This document shows positions 33,859-44,576 of a DNA stretch of 64,000 bases, one piece after another. A model generated the notes under the pieces. The model saw only the letters and a list, made by a program, of their open reading frames with translations, made no database searches and had not been told where the DNA came from. This stretch comes from Candidatus Nomurabacteria bacterium RIFOXYD2_FULL_35_12 (GTDB lineage: Bacteria; Patescibacteriota; Minisyncoccia; Phycocordibacterales; UBA9973), in assembly GCA_001786365.1 (NCBI GenBank), contig MFWK01000022.1:19282-83281 (forward strand), in the 5' to 3' direction. The number at the start of each line of letters is the position of its first letter. Within the stretch, counting starts at the first letter, position 1. Position numbers and translations under genes: made by a program.

Positions 33859-35541
33859 TTAGTAAACCTCTTGCTGATAGCATTTCTCACAAAAAATTAT
33901 CTCTGACCGGTCTGGAGAATATGGTGTCTCAAATTTATTTTTACATCCACCCTTCATACATTTCCTATGCCAAAGTTTATTTGGTCCCCTATTTTTAAAT
34001 CGTCTTGTATGTCTACACTCAGGGCAATTTCGCGGAATCGGTATATTCATTCTTTTATAAAAAATAAGTTCGTCTGTAATTATCCGATAATTTTTTTCAC
34101 ATTCTATGCATACAAAAACTTCTTTATTCACGTCAAAATCTTTTGGTAATTCCAAAATAGAATCTGGAAAATTTTTCCAATCTATGGTTTCTTTACCAAA
34201 AGTGCCACGTGATGTGTCTTCCCATTTAAATCCTTGTTTTAGAGCTTCTTCTTTATTTAATGGAAACTCATCCATTACCGAAGATTCATTGTATCCAAGC
34301 GGAGCAAATTCTTTAGGGAAAAATTCCCCATAAATTCCTTCCTTTTTCATTTTCTCAATAATTTCAACGCGCAATTTCTCATATTCTTCTTTTGTGTATT
34401 GCTTATTTAAAATGCAATAAGAGCCTTGAATCAAACCTGCACACCCAAAACAATTATTAGAATTAGGACAATTTAAACAATATTCCATAAAATTAGATTC
34501 CCAACAATAATAACTGCAAATCACATTAGCGCATTGCATTCCAATGTTTAAAGAGTTGTAAATTAGTTCAGCTGTACGTCCGGCAGTATTACAATCCATA
34601 CAATTTTTTGCTTCACGCCAAACATGAATAGAATAAGCATTATCTTCCGCATCATAAGAATGAAAACAATGCTTATTATTTCTAACATTCTTCATATAAT
34701 TACCCGTAGAATTGACAGCATTTGTAATTTCCGCAAATTTTCTGGGCTTGTCTTTAATAAAATCTGCGAATTCTTTTTTAAAACTCTCAACACCAGAATA
34801 AGTGTCTAGCTTAAAAGATTTTAATTTTTTCTCGTATTCTTCTTTTGTGTATGGTTTATTAAAAATATGATATTTTTGTTCCCTTAAATTTATACATCCA
34901 AGACAGCTTGTACATCCCCTACAATCAAGCAGAAAAAAACTATCTAGACAGTTGTAACAACCTTTTGACCAACGCAAAGAATGACAATCATAACAATCGT
35001 CGACTTCATAAGAAAGTTCAACTTGATTCGTAAAAGAACAATCTGTTAAATCTTTTGAAAGCTGTATCCAATAGCAGTTCGTGCAATTTTCATTGTTAGA
35101 AGATTCCATAATCATGTAACAATTTTTTGTATCAGCAGTATGGTTAAGATATTCAGAATTAACACTGTTCATATGGACGAGAGCAGGTTTTGGAACTTTC
35201 TGCCACAATTCATTGAACTGCTCAAAAAAAGATTTTTTAGGATTATATTCCAACGCATAATCTTTACCCTGCAAATCATCACTACGCCAACATTTGTGAC
35301 ACCATACGGGATAAGTCTTGTTGGCGCTAAACATAGAGATGGTGTTTTTTTTACAATTATCGCAGACACGTTTATATAGAAACCTTTCATTCCTAAAAAT
35401 TAGCCGAAGCTGTGAACGGCACTCTGGACAAAGCTTTGGTGGAAGTACTCCCATCTTTTCATAAAATCCAAAGTCATTCGGCTCTATAGTAAAGTATTTT
35501 TTGCAGTTCTGACATATTTTATTTTCTACTATATACGCCAT
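33859..35541 (-). CDS. cysteine-rich protein with paired zinc ribbons, paralogue B
   Basis: 560 aa paralogue of the 30223-31935 gene. Same plan: CQNCKKYF, LCPECRS, CDNCKKN and WCHKCW at the N-terminus, a Cys/Asn/Tyr-rich repeat-like middle (NENCTNCYW, CRGCTSCLGCIN, CPNSNNCFGCAG), and CIECEKNY, CPECRHTRRF, CMKGGC, FCEKCY at the C-terminus. NKQYTKEEYEKL and FNKPYTKEEYEKK appear once each per half, suggesting an internal duplication. TATATA ends 6 bases before the ATG (leaderless). Unknown function; the Cys count suggests several structural zinc sites. Confidence 0.65.
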   Translation of the reverse strand: MAYIVENKICQNCKKYFTIEPNDFGFYEKMGVLPPKLCPECRSQLRLIFRNERFLYKRVCDNCKKNTISMFSANKTYPVWCHKCWRSDDLQGKDYALEYNPKKSFFEQFNELWQKVPKPALVHMNSVNSEYLNHTADTKNCYMIMESSNNENCTNCYWIQLSKDLTDCSFTNQVELSYEVDDCYDCHSLRWSKGCYNCLDSFFLLDCRGCTSCLGCINLREQKYHIFNKPYTKEEYEKKLKSFKLDTYSGVESFKKEFADFIKDKPRKFAEITNAVNSTGNYMKNVRNNKHCFHSYDAEDNAYSIHVWREAKNCMDCNTAGRTAELIYNSLNIGMQCANVICSYYCWESNFMEYCLNCPNSNNCFGCAGLIQGSYCILNKQYTKEEYEKLRVEIIEKMKKEGIYGEFFPKEFAPLGYNESSVMDEFPLNKEEALKQGFKWEDTSRGTFGKETIDWKNFPDSILELPKDFDVNKEVFVCIECEKNYRIITDELIFYKRMNIPIPRNCPECRHTRRFKNRGPNKLWHRKCMKGGCKNKFETPYSPDRSEIIFCEKCYQQEVY

Positions 35542-35556
35542 GGCTGATATATAATT

Positions 35557-36279
35557 TTATAATTTTTCTGGAATAATCAAAGCTACTGATTCCATCAAAG
35601 TTTTAGCTGAACTTCCCGGCATACGCAAAAACTCGCGAACTTTGAAAATATGCTCAAAAATTCTAGTGTCAAGGGGCATCCTTGACATCTTGCTATGTAA
35701 AACGGATTCTAGTGTGTTTAAGAGCTTTAGGGCTTTTGAACGATTAGATTCTATACTTATTTCTTCCTCACTTTCCTCTTCTTTCTTTGGTAATAATTCT
35801 TTTATAAAATCAATCCTTCTTTGCAAAGGCATATTTATAAATTTCTCCCCGACGTTTTCAGTCGGGGCCCCGACCTCTTCGAGCGTCGGGGCTGCCTTTA
35901 TTAAATAAAATCTAGAAACTAAAGTTTTTAAAAGAGTATTAATATCTGGCACCACAAGAAAAAAATGCGTATTTTCTATCGGCTCTTCAAACATTTTCAA
36001 TAAAACATTTTGCGCATCTAAAGAAAAACTATTTACACTAATCACAAATACTTTTTTAAAAGAAGAAAAAGCTTTGTTGGTAGACATTGAGCGTAAATCA
36101 AAAGCCTCATCAATTTTAAAATTATCTATCGAAATATGGCAAAAATCAGGATTGCCAGAAGTTTTTATATCTAAACTTTCACAAAATTCTAAAATCTCAG
36201 GCACAACTTTTTCCCTATCTCCTTCTATGAGGTATGCATGATGCAAATTATCTTTATTTAAATGCCTAGCTAAGTTCAT
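35557..36279 (-). CDS. holB: DNA polymerase III delta prime-like subunit
   Basis: AAA+ clamp-loader relative of 240 aa. LHHAYLIEGDREK opens without a Walker A lysine-glycine loop of the active type, and KVFVISVNSFSLDAQNVLLKMFEEP is the delta prime/DnaX sensor region, followed by LLKTLVSRF (SRC-like). ATPase residues appear degenerate, as usual for delta prime. Residues ~130-144 (APTLEEVGAPTENVG) come from a 45-bp palindromic insertion also seen in atpG and the exonuclease gene. Downstream of mreB on the same strand. Confidence 0.82.
   Translation of the reverse strand: MNLARHLNKDNLHHAYLIEGDREKVVPEILEFCESLDIKTSGNPDFCHISIDNFKIDEAFDLRSMSTNKAFSSFKKVFVISVNSFSLDAQNVLLKMFEEPIENTHFFLVVPDINTLLKTLVSRFYLIKAAPTLEEVGAPTENVGEKFINMPLQRRIDFIKELLPKKEEESEEEISIESNRSKALKLLNTLESVLHSKMSRMPLDTRIFEHIFKVREFLRMPGSSAKTLMESVALIIPEKL
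35847..35891. repeat. 45-bp palindrome inside holB (APT-EVG family)
   Basis: CCCCGACG (35847-35854) and CGTCGGGG (35884-35891) bound a central 14-bp palindrome GTCGGGGCCCCGAC. Exactly 15 codons encoding PTLEEVGAPTENVG. Related copies lie in atpG (40931-40975), the exonuclease gene (57869-57913) and the atpE leader (44500-44540). Confidence 0.8.
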
Positions 36280-36308
36280 AAAGTTATAAAGTTCTTAAGG
36301 TTGTAAAG

Positions 36309-36464
36309 TTTGAAAAATTAAATAGTTCTTAAGAAAAGCCTTGCGCAGGAGCTTAGAAAATAAATGAGGTAATCCGAATATTATTTTCTTGAGCGACGAG
36401 CAGTTCGCTGGCGAAGCTTCGCCAGATAGATTGCTTTTCGAGAGAAGCTATTTAGTTTTTCAAA
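36309..36464. repeat. long palindromic element between mreB and holB
   Basis: About 155 bp. Core: GCCTTGCGCAGGAGC then TTAGAAAATAA (near 36337-36363) and TTATTTTCTTGAGCGACGAG (from 36381) followed by CAGTTCGCTGGC and a GAAGCTTC palindrome. Outer arms starting TTTGAAAAATTAAATAG pair across the element over about 30 positions. Related copies at 44108-44258 and 57184-57343. Confidence 0.75.
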
Positions 36465-36467
36465 GAA

Positions 36468-37481
36468 CTACTTTTTGCTTAAAACTGTTTTTTTATACAC
36501 GTCCAAATGATCGAGAGCTATACCTGTGCCTTTTACTACACAGAAAAGAGGATCCTCAGCCAAAGCAGCCTTTACTCCAGTCTTTCTATAAACCAAATCA
36601 GTGAAATTTCGAAGTTGAGAAGAACCTCCAGTCATGATTATTCCTTGATCAATAATATCTGAGGCTAATTCTGGCGGAGTTTCTTGCAATACATCTTTGA
36701 TAGCTTGAATTATTTGTTTTAGTTCTCCATCTATCGCTTTGACTATTTCATTTGTTCCCACTCGCGCTGACCTAGGCAAGCCTTGAATAAAATCCCTACC
36801 TTTTATCGTCACACTGAGCTCTTCTTCTAAAAGCACCGCTGCACCGATTTTAATTTTTACTTCTTCGGCTGTCCTATCACCGATAGCTAAGTTAAAAGTT
36901 TTTTTAATATAATCAGCTATAGCGCCATCTATTTTATTTCCAGCGCACTTTACTGATTTAGAGGCCACAATTCCGCCAAGCGAAATGACTGCTACGTCTG
37001 TCGTGCCCCCACCTATGTCCACAACCATATGCCCTTTCGATTCATAAATTGGAATTCCCGCGCCGATGGCTGCTAAGATAGGCTCTTTGACTACATAAGC
37101 ATTCTTTGCACCAGCGCGAATTGCAGCTTCTATGACTGCTCGCCTCTCTGTACTCGTGACTCCTGCAGGAACCGAAACCATCACATCCGGTTTGAAAAAA
37201 TTAAATTTCCCCATCGCTTTATTTATAAAATAACGAAGCATTGCCTCAGTCACACGATAATCTGCTATGACTCCATCTTTCATCGGGCAATAAGTAATGA
37301 TAGATTCTGGGGTCTTTCCAATCATATCTTTGGCTTCAAAACCAATAGCTAGAATTTTATTGTCTTGTTCAGAAACCGCTACAACAGAAGGCTCGTTTAG
37401 AATAATTCCTTTTCCAGGTAAAAAGACCAAAGTATTGGCTGTTCCTAAATCTATGCCTAGTTTTTTCGTAAAAATACCCAT
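36468..37481 (-). CDS. mreB: rod shape-determining protein MreB
   Basis: Bacterial actin that guides lateral cell-wall synthesis. 337 aa with KKLGIDLGTANTLVF (phosphate 1), VDIGGGTTDVAVISLGG (phosphate 2) and GIIMTGGSSQLRN (adenosine). YYPMKDGVIADY-type segment also present (CPMKDGVIADY). The ATG abuts a CCCGTTTAGA palindromic element, and ATGGGT is repeated at the far side next to a TAACAT box, as at frr. Suggests a rod-like or at least MreB-shaped cell. Confidence 0.96.
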   Translation of the reverse strand: MGIFTKKLGIDLGTANTLVFLPGKGIILNEPSVVAVSEQDNKILAIGFEAKDMIGKTPESIITYCPMKDGVIADYRVTEAMLRYFINKAMGKFNFFKPDVMVSVPAGVTSTERRAVIEAAIRAGAKNAYVVKEPILAAIGAGIPIYESKGHMVVDIGGGTTDVAVISLGGIVASKSVKCAGNKIDGAIADYIKKTFNLAIGDRTAEEVKIKIGAAVLLEEELSVTIKGRDFIQGLPRSARVGTNEIVKAIDGELKQIIQAIKDVLQETPPELASDIIDQGIIMTGGSSQLRNFTDLVYRKTGVKAALAEDPLFCVVKGTGIALDHLDVYKKTVLSKK

Positions 37482-37605
37482 CCCGTTTAGAAGCAGGTCG
37501 CGGTCAACAAACCTCGACTTTGCTTAGTTATGTTATTAAATTTTTTATCTTTTATAAACATGATTCTTATATAAAACTGCGACCGTGGCTTCTAACGGGA
37601 CCCAT
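37476..37605. repeat. CCCGTTAGA element at the mreB start, with 6-bp direct repeats
   Basis: Element 37482-37599 (118 bp). On the mreB strand: CCCGTTAGAAGCCACGGTCGC at the upstream end trimmed to 20 bases, and GACCGCGACCTGCTTCTAA next to the ATG end. ATGGGT occurs on both sides (37600-37605 and 37476-37481). TAACAT (37612-37617, minus) ends 6 bases before the outer ATG. Shares its inner GACCGCGAC arms with the topA copy. Confidence 0.85.
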
Positions 37606-37641
37606 GAGCCTATGTTATCATATTTATGTTAAAATCAAAGA

Positions 37642-37977
37642 ATGGATGACGAAGAAAAAAATGATATAGAAAACAATCTCAAAAACCCATTTATAGGATA
37701 TTTGGCAAATTTAAAGAAACATAAACAAGCCATAAACCCTGTTCATGAAATTGTAAATTGCTATTATAAAATGAATGGCTGGGAAAAAATGCCAAAAGAT
37801 TTTTATACCGGTAGATATGCTTATAATAAGCTCGCGAAAGAAGCAAAAATGCTCTACCAAGCTTGTAATGAAGTTTTAGATGATGCTATTTGGGCTTTAG
37901 ACAAAATGAAATACCTCGCCGAGAAAGGCAAATTCGACTGGTCTATAATCACCTGTTTGAAACACAAATTAAAATAG
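37642..37977 (+). CDS. hypothetical protein, 111 aa
   Basis: Small helical protein, acidic at the N-terminus (MDDEEKNDIENN) and with DFYTGRYAYNKLAKEAKMLY and EVLDDAIWALDKMKYLAEKG helices. No family recognised. TAAAAT ends 6 bases before the ATG, matching the leaderless pattern and supporting it as a real gene. Convergent with rsmI, one base apart. Confidence 0.65.
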   Translation: MDDEEKNDIENNLKNPFIGYLANLKKHKQAINPVHEIVNCYYKMNGWEKMPKDFYTGRYAYNKLAKEAKMLYQACNEVLDDAIWALDKMKYLAEKGKFDWSIITCLKHKLK

Positions 37978-37978
37978 T

Positions 37979-38683
37979 TTAAGAAACAATTACTGTAAAT
38001 TCCCCTCTTTGCTTGTCAGGATTTTTATTGAAATATTCTAAAATTTCGTGTGGTAAACCAGTTTTAAATTCTTCATAGATTTTTGTCAATTCGCGAGCTA
38101 CGCAGACTTTTTTATGAGGGCAAAATTCAACAAGCGATGCTAATGTTTTTAAAATTCTGTGAGGAGATTCATAAAATACCATCGTGCGTTCAGAAATTGC
38201 TATTTCTTTAAATAAAGTTTCTCTGCCTTTCTTGTGCGGAAGAAAACCAAGAAAAGTAAATTCATGAATAGGCATTCCTGATGCAGAAAGCGCGGCAATA
38301 ACGGCTGAAGCTCCAGGGATTGGAATCACTTGAACTTCTTCATTGGTAAATTTTTCTTTTATTCTAGAAACGAGCATTGAGCCCGGGTCTGATATTGTGG
38401 GAGTGCCAGCATCAGAAACCAATGCAACATTTTTCCCGTCGTATAATAATTTAAAAATTTTATCTAATTTCTCATTCTTTCCGAGTTTATAATCAGCTCC
38501 AGCTACATCGTCAGACGGATAGCTCATCGTTTCTTTATTTATTTCATATTTATTTAAAATTTTCTTTGTCTCTCGCGTATCTTCACACAATATCAAATCC
38601 ACGCTTTTAAGCGTCTCGATAGCTCGGAGTGTGATGTCTCCCATATTTCCTATCGGCGTCGCCACAACATAAAATTTAGACAT
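37979..38683 (-). CDS. rsmI: 16S rRNA (cytidine 1402-2'-O)-methyltransferase
   Basis: SAM-dependent tetrapyrrole-methylase fold enzyme. Seen: YVVATPIGNMGDITLRAIETL, CEDTRETKKIL, ALVSDAGTPTISDPG and PIPGASAVIAALSASGMP, VFYESPHRI and CVARELTKIYEE, all RsmI signatures. 234 aa; the usual C-terminal HTH extension of longer homologues is absent. It starts 5 bases after atpC and is probably the last gene of that transcript. Confidence 0.95.
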   Translation of the reverse strand: MSKFYVVATPIGNMGDITLRAIETLKSVDLILCEDTRETKKILNKYEINKETMSYPSDDVAGADYKLGKNEKLDKIFKLLYDGKNVALVSDAGTPTISDPGSMLVSRIKEKFTNEEVQVIPIPGASAVIAALSASGMPIHEFTFLGFLPHKKGRETLFKEIAISERTMVFYESPHRILKTLASLVEFCPHKKVCVARELTKIYEEFKTGLPHEILEYFNKNPDKQRGEFTVIVS

Positions 38684-38688
38684 AAATT

Positions 38689-39135
38689 TTATTTCCTATA
38701 CTTTCTAGTTCTCCACTTGTCTGCAATCTTAACACGAGTGAGTGAACGTTCGAGTTCAGCTTCAAAATGCTCAAAGTCCACATGGTCTTTGTTTTCCATT
38801 TGTTTTTCCAATTCAATAGCACGAGCTTTTGCTTTTTCTATTTTTTCATCTGAAATTTCAGACACATGTTCGGCAAAGTCCGCCAAAATAGCGACTTCGG
38901 TAATTTTATTTTCACCTTGTTTTATTTCCATAAACCCTCCAGCAACTGCCATCGGAACATGTTCACCATTTACGACAGCCACAATATCTCCAGATGCAAG
39001 ACCTGCAATGAGTGGAATATGTTCCGGCAAAATGGTTATCTCACCTTCCGTAGTAGGCAAAGTGACTTGATCTACCATTTCTTCCAGAACTAGTCTTTCT
39101 GGGGTGATTATTTTAAGTTTTAATTGTTTTGACAT
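38689..39135 (-). CDS. atpC: ATP synthase epsilon subunit
   Basis: 148 aa. N-terminal beta sandwich with LKIITPERLVLEE, QVTLPTTEGEITILPEHIPLI and the AVAGGFMEI strand; C-terminal helical hairpin rich in Lys/Glu (KARAIELEKQMENKD). Part of the F1 central stalk that can inhibit hydrolysis. Last subunit gene of the operon; an element with 19-bp arms separates it from atpD. Confidence 0.94.
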   Translation of the reverse strand: MSKQLKLKIITPERLVLEEMVDQVTLPTTEGEITILPEHIPLIAGLASGDIVAVVNGEHVPMAVAGGFMEIKQGENKITEVAILADFAEHVSEISDEKIEKAKARAIELEKQMENKDHVDFEHFEAELERSLTRVKIADKWRTRKYRK

Positions 39136-39145
39136 AAATTTTTGA

Positions 39146-40661
<1,516 letters not shown>

Positions 40662-41666
40662 TTAACTTACACTTGCCATACCCGCACTGATTTCTGATAT
40701 TTCCCTAGTAATGTTTCCCTGCCTTGCTTTATTGAACACCAGGGTCAGATCATCTATCATTTCTCCTGAAGCATCAGAAGCATTTTTCATTGCGACCATT
40801 CGACTCGACTGTTCAGAAGCATTTGATTCGAGCAACATTTGATAAATCTGCATCCTTGTAATCTTCTCCGCGAGTGACCCTATCAATGTGTTCATGTCTC
40901 CTTCTATTAAATAACTTATACTTTTTTCTCTCCCGACGCTTTCGGTCGGGACTCCGACCTCTCCAGGCGTCGGAGCTAAATTGTTTATTAAATCTTGTAA
41001 TTCTGTTTTAGATACAGGCAATATTTGTTTTATATTTGGCTTCTGATTTAAAGCGGAAATAAAATCAGTATAAGCTACTAAAACTTTATCGTAATGAAGA
41101 AGGATATATTCATCTATGGTAAATTTTGAAATTGGAACAACTTCTGTCAAAGAAATATTATTGCTCAAATCTGCAAAAGTGGCAACGACATTTACTCCGA
41201 GTCTGCGCATCGCCACATCTCCTTTTTTACCGACAGAAACAATATCTACCCCGTTAGAAGCAGGTCGCCCCGAGGTGACCGTAGCACTCTCGTGCTCGAG
41301 AGAGCGGCTTCTAACGGGGTCTAAATTTATGTTTTGACTTTTTAAAAATGAAATCGTTTTTTTAATAACTTGCGCATTATAAGATCCACACAAACCCCTG
41401 TTTGATGTAATGAGCACAAGCAACACATTTGCTTTTACCCCACCTTTCTTTTCTCTTTCAGTAAAAAGTGGATGGGAATTCTCCTCTATATTTTTAGCTA
41501 TTGATGTAAGAACTTCCCACGAATATCCAGCATAAAGACGTGACGCCAAAGTAGAAGCCACCGCACGCTTCATCTTACTAGCAGCCACGAGCTCCATCGC
41601 TTTCGTGATTTTCTTTGTGTTCTTTACAGACTTTATGCGTCGTTTTATTTCTTTAGTTCCCGCCAT
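40662..41666 (-). CDS. atpG: ATP synthase gamma subunit with two inserted repeat peptides
   Basis: F1 rotor, 334 aa. Start MAGTKEIKRRIKSVKNTKKITKAMELVAASKMK is split here as the family's N-terminal helix; the C-terminal helix ends with LVFNKARQGNITREISEI. The ATG at 41666 is chosen since the open frame upstream runs into an intergenic palindrome. Two insertions make it ~40 residues longer than usual: residues ~116-140 (a CCCGTTAGA element) and ~231-245 (PTPGEVGVPTESVG, 45-bp palindrome). Both fall between conserved blocks in the globular domain, so the rotor helices are intact. Confidence 0.94.
   Translation of the reverse strand: MAGTKEIKRRIKSVKNTKKITKAMELVAASKMKRAVASTLASRLYAGYSWEVLTSIAKNIEENSHPLFTEREKKGGVKANVLLVLITSNRGLCGSYNAQVIKKTISFLKSQNINLDPVRSRSLEHESATVTSGRPASNGVDIVSVGKKGDVAMRRLGVNVVATFADLSNNISLTEVVPISKFTIDEYILLHYDKVLVAYTDFISALNQKPNIKQILPVSKTELQDLINNLAPTPGEVGVPTESVGREKSISYLIEGDMNTLIGSLAEKITRMQIYQMLLESNASEQSSRMVAMKNASDASGEMIDDLTLVFNKARQGNITREISEISAGMASVS
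40931..40975. repeat. 45-bp palindrome inside atpG (APT-EVG family)
   Basis: TCCCGACG ... CGTCGGAG with inner GGTCGGGACTCCGACC; 15 codons reading APTPGEVGVPTESVG on the minus strand. Same length, frame and peptide pattern as the holB copy. Confidence 0.8.
41245..41323. repeat. CCCGTTAGA element inserted in frame in atpG
   Basis: CCCCGTTAGAAGC (from 41249) and GCTTCTAACGGGG (to 41319) bound 71 bp, flanked on both sides by TCTA. Element plus one TCTA copy is 75 bp, exactly 25 codons, so the frame is kept. Same ends as the start-codon elements at topA, frr, mreB and fba. Confidence 0.75.
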
Positions 41667-41685
41667 TTGATATTTCTTTTGCCTG

Positions 41686-41715
41686 TCCCGTACGAAGCTT
41701 TGCTTTCGTTCGGGA
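41686..41715. repeat. TCCCG..CGGGA palindrome between atpA and atpG
   Basis: Reads CTGTCCCGTACGAAGC ... TTCGTTCGGGATACC, close to the family of 28020-28050 and the gatB internal copy. Lies in the 61-base gap upstream of the atpG start. Confidence 0.55.
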
Positions 41716-41727
41716 TACCGGCCATAA

Positions 41728-43230
41728 TTATTTACTAAAACCCATCTTAAAATCACCAATTACTTTTTTTAATTCTACTTCGCCTTTATCTGTCCACATT
41801 TTGGACTCTTTGATTTCTTTGTAGAAAGTTTTTGCATGACGCTCACTGTATTCTATAAGTCCTTGCTCAAATTCTTTTATTTTATCAATAGAAACATCAT
41901 CCATAAGCCCTTTTGTGAGAGCATAAAGTGTAACAATTTGATTTTCAATTTTCATCGGAGAATATTGAAGTTGTTTCAAAACTTCCACAGCTCTTTTACC
42001 CCTTTCAAGTTGTTTCTTTGTAGATTCATCAAGGTCGGAACCGAATTGAGCAAATGCTTCAAGTTCGCGGAATTGCGCAAGGTCAAGCTTTAATGTTCCA
42101 GCCACTTTTTTCATTCCTTTTATTTGCGCGCTAGAACCGACACGAGAAACAGAAAGACCGACGTTTACAGCCGGACGGATACCTTTATAGAAAAGATCTG
42201 TTTCCAAAAAGATTTGTCCATCGGTAATAGAAATAACGTTTGTCGGAATATAAGCAGACACGTCGCCAGCTTGCGTCTCCACTATCGGAAGCGCAGTGAT
42301 AGAACCACCGCCATATTTTGCATTTCTTCGGCAAGCGCGTTCTAGTAAACGAGAGTGTAAATAGAAAACATCTCCTGGATACGCTTCACGTCCTGGTGGT
42401 CGGCGGAGAAGAAGAGAAATTTCACGATATGCCACAGCATGTTTAGAAAGATCATCATAAATAATTAAAACATCTTTTCCTTGATCCATAAAATATTCCG
42501 CAATAGAAACTCCGGCATAAGGAGCAATATATGACATTGAAGCAGCTTCTGATGCTCCAGCTGAAACTATAACTGTATAATCCATAGCACCACCGGCTTC
42601 CAACCTTGCTCCTAATTTTCGAAGCTTGGAATCCTTTTGACCAATAGAAACATAAACGCAAATCATATTTTGACCCTTTTGATTTAAAATTGCATCGATA
42701 GCGATAGCTGTCTTTCCTGTTTGTCTATCACCAATGATGAGCTCACGTTGACCACGGCCGATTGGAATAATGGCATCGATAACTTTGATACCGGTAGCAA
42801 CCGCTTGGTCCACACTTTGTCTAGTGACAACTCCTGGAGCCACCTTTTCAATTGGATATGTTTTTGAGGCTTTGATTGCTCCTTTTCCATCAATCGGCGC
42901 ACCAATAGCATTTACCACTCTGCCTAAAATACTGTCTCCTACTGGTATTTCCAAAATTTTTCCGGTTGCTTTTACTTCATCTCCTTCTTTAATTTTTGAA
43001 AAGTCTCCTAGAATAATTACTCCGACTGCATCTTCTTCCAAATTGAGCGCCACACCGACTTCACCATTTGGAAAAGTCACCATTTCGGATGATTTGATAT
43101 CGGAAAGTCCAGAAACCTTCGCAATACCATCAAAAACCTCTATTACTTGACCTACCTTTTCAACTTTTAATTGAAGTGAAAAATTATCTATCTCCTTTTT
43201 TAAATTTTCTACTATTGTGTTGCTGTTCAT
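41728..43230 (-). CDS. atpA: ATP synthase alpha subunit
   Basis: Non-catalytic nucleotide-binding F1 subunit, 500 aa. [17 protein letters not shown] is the P-loop; [58 protein letters not shown] is the DELSEED-side/arginine region, followed by [15 protein letters not shown]. Length normal. Its start overlaps the end of atpH by 4 bases, indicating translational coupling. Confidence 0.98.
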   Translation of the reverse strand: MNSNTIVENLKKEIDNFSLQLKVEKVGQVIEVFDGIAKVSGLSDIKSSEMVTFPNGEVGVALNLEEDAVGVIILGDFSKIKEGDEVKATGKILEIPVGDSILGRVVNAIGAPIDGKGAIKASKTYPIEKVAPGVVTRQSVDQAVATGIKVIDAIIPIGRGQRELIIGDRQTGKTAIAIDAILNQKGQNMICVYVSIGQKDSKLRKLGARLEAGGAMDYTVIVSAGASEAASMSYIAPYAGVSIAEYFMDQGKDVLIIYDDLSKHAVAYREISLLLRRPPGREAYPGDVFYLHSRLLERACRRNAKYGGGSITALPIVETQAGDVSAYIPTNVISITDGQIFLETDLFYKGIRPAVNVGLSVSRVGSSAQIKGMKKVAGTLKLDLAQFRELEAFAQFGSDLDESTKKQLERGKRAVEVLKQLQYSPMKIENQIVTLYALTKGLMDDVSIDKIKEFEQGLIEYSERHAKTFYKEIKESKMWTDKGEVELKKVIGDFKMGFSK

Positions 43231-43634
43231 ACTTTTATTAAATATTCTTGTAATTTTTCAATTTTATTTTTAATCGATAGGTCAATAACTTCATCATTCA
43301 CTTCTATTTTTAATCCACCTAATAATTTTTTATCTATATATTCCTTGAGAACAACTTCTTTTACTAAATAACGTTTCTTTAAAGTTTGTTCTAGATGTGT
43401 TTTAACCTGATGACTGAGTGCTTCCACACTTGATATCTTCACTTCTAATCTCCCATCTGCATTGTTTATTATTTTTTTTAATCTAGAAAGTATATCAGGA
43501 GCTTTAGAAAGTAAACGTCTACGAAATAAAAATTTAACAACTTTTTCAGATATATTTTTTTGCTCAGAACTACTCTTATCTTTAAACATAAGGTAGATTG
43601 CGCGAGCTATGTCATTGTTTGATGTTGTTGTCAT
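43227..43634 (-). CDS. atpH: ATP synthase delta subunit
   Basis: 135 aa, shorter than the usual ~175. The C-terminal part shows the family pattern: [53 protein letters not shown]. The N-terminal helical bundle is reduced ([16 protein letters not shown]). It links the b subunits to the top of F1. Overlaps atpF by one base and atpA by four. Confidence 0.88.
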   Translation of the reverse strand: MTTTSNNDIARAIYLMFKDKSSSEQKNISEKVVKFLFRRRLLSKAPDILSRLKKIINNADGRLEVKISSVEALSHQVKTHLEQTLKKRYLVKEVVLKEYIDKKLLGGLKIEVNDEVIDLSIKNKIEKLQEYLIKV

Positions 43635-44095
43635 TATAAATTATTCAAGTCTTTTTTACTCCCAAGTATCTTTTCTGTAGCTTTCATCGCAATATCAACA
43701 ATTTCTTTTCTTGCTGATTCGACTATGGCTTTTTTATCAATCTCCATTTGTATAATTCTTTTCTTATTCCATTCATCATTGTCTTTCTTTATCCTCTCGA
43801 GATTTTCTATTTTTAATTTTTCCAAGTCTTTTTGAAGTTCTTTTTGAGCATCTGCAGAAATTTTTCTAAGTTTAATTGTATTTTCCTTATATTCTTCGCC
43901 AGCTTTCTCTAATAATCCGTTGGCTTTTTTTGAATCAATTAAACCTTTCTTTATCTTTTCTGTACGCTCGGCCATCAACTTGCCTAGTGGCTTTAAAGCA
44001 AACATATACAAAACAACAAAGACAATAATAAAATTTATCGCTTGAGCGATGATAATTTTCCAGTCTATGTGAAATGTAGAAATAATTGAATCCAT
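43634..44095 (-). CDS. atpF: ATP synthase b subunit
   Basis: 153 aa. One N-terminal membrane helix (IIAQAINFIIVFVVLYMF), then LKPLGKLMAERTEKIKKGL and a long charged helix (KANGLLEKAGEEYK ... KEIVDIAMKATEKIL) forming the peripheral stalk. A single b gene, so a homodimer is expected. A long palindromic element separates it from atpE. Confidence 0.93.
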   Translation of the reverse strand: MDSIISTFHIDWKIIIAQAINFIIVFVVLYMFALKPLGKLMAERTEKIKKGLIDSKKANGLLEKAGEEYKENTIKLRKISADAQKELQKDLEKLKIENLERIKKDNDEWNKKRIIQMEIDKKAIVESARKEIVDIAMKATEKILGSKKDLNNL

Positions 44096-44107
44096 TGTTT
44101 TTATTTA

Positions 44108-44258
44108 AAAAAATTAAAATAGTTCTTTTTAAAAGCCTTGCGCAGGAGCTTAGAAAATAAAAATGGTATTCCATTTATTATTTTCTTGAGCGACGAGCAG
44201 TTCGCTGGCAAAGCTTTGCCAGATAGATTGCTTTTTAAAAGAAGCTATTTTAAATTTT
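44108..44258. repeat. long palindromic element between atpE and atpF
   Basis: About 150 bp, copy of the 36309-36464 family: GCCTTGCGCAGGAGC, TTAGAAAATAA, TTATTTTCTTGAGCGACGAG, and a CTGGCAAAGCTTTGCCAG palindrome where the other copy has CTGGCGAAGCTTCGCCAG, a paired change. Outer arms of about 27 bases (AAATTAAAATAGTTC side) remain complementary. It lies within the ATP synthase operon. Confidence 0.75.
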
Positions 44259-44262
44259 CAAA

Positions 44263-44540
<278 letters not shown>

Positions 44541-44576
44541 TTAATAATAATAATTTCGACTAATAATTTATAATAA

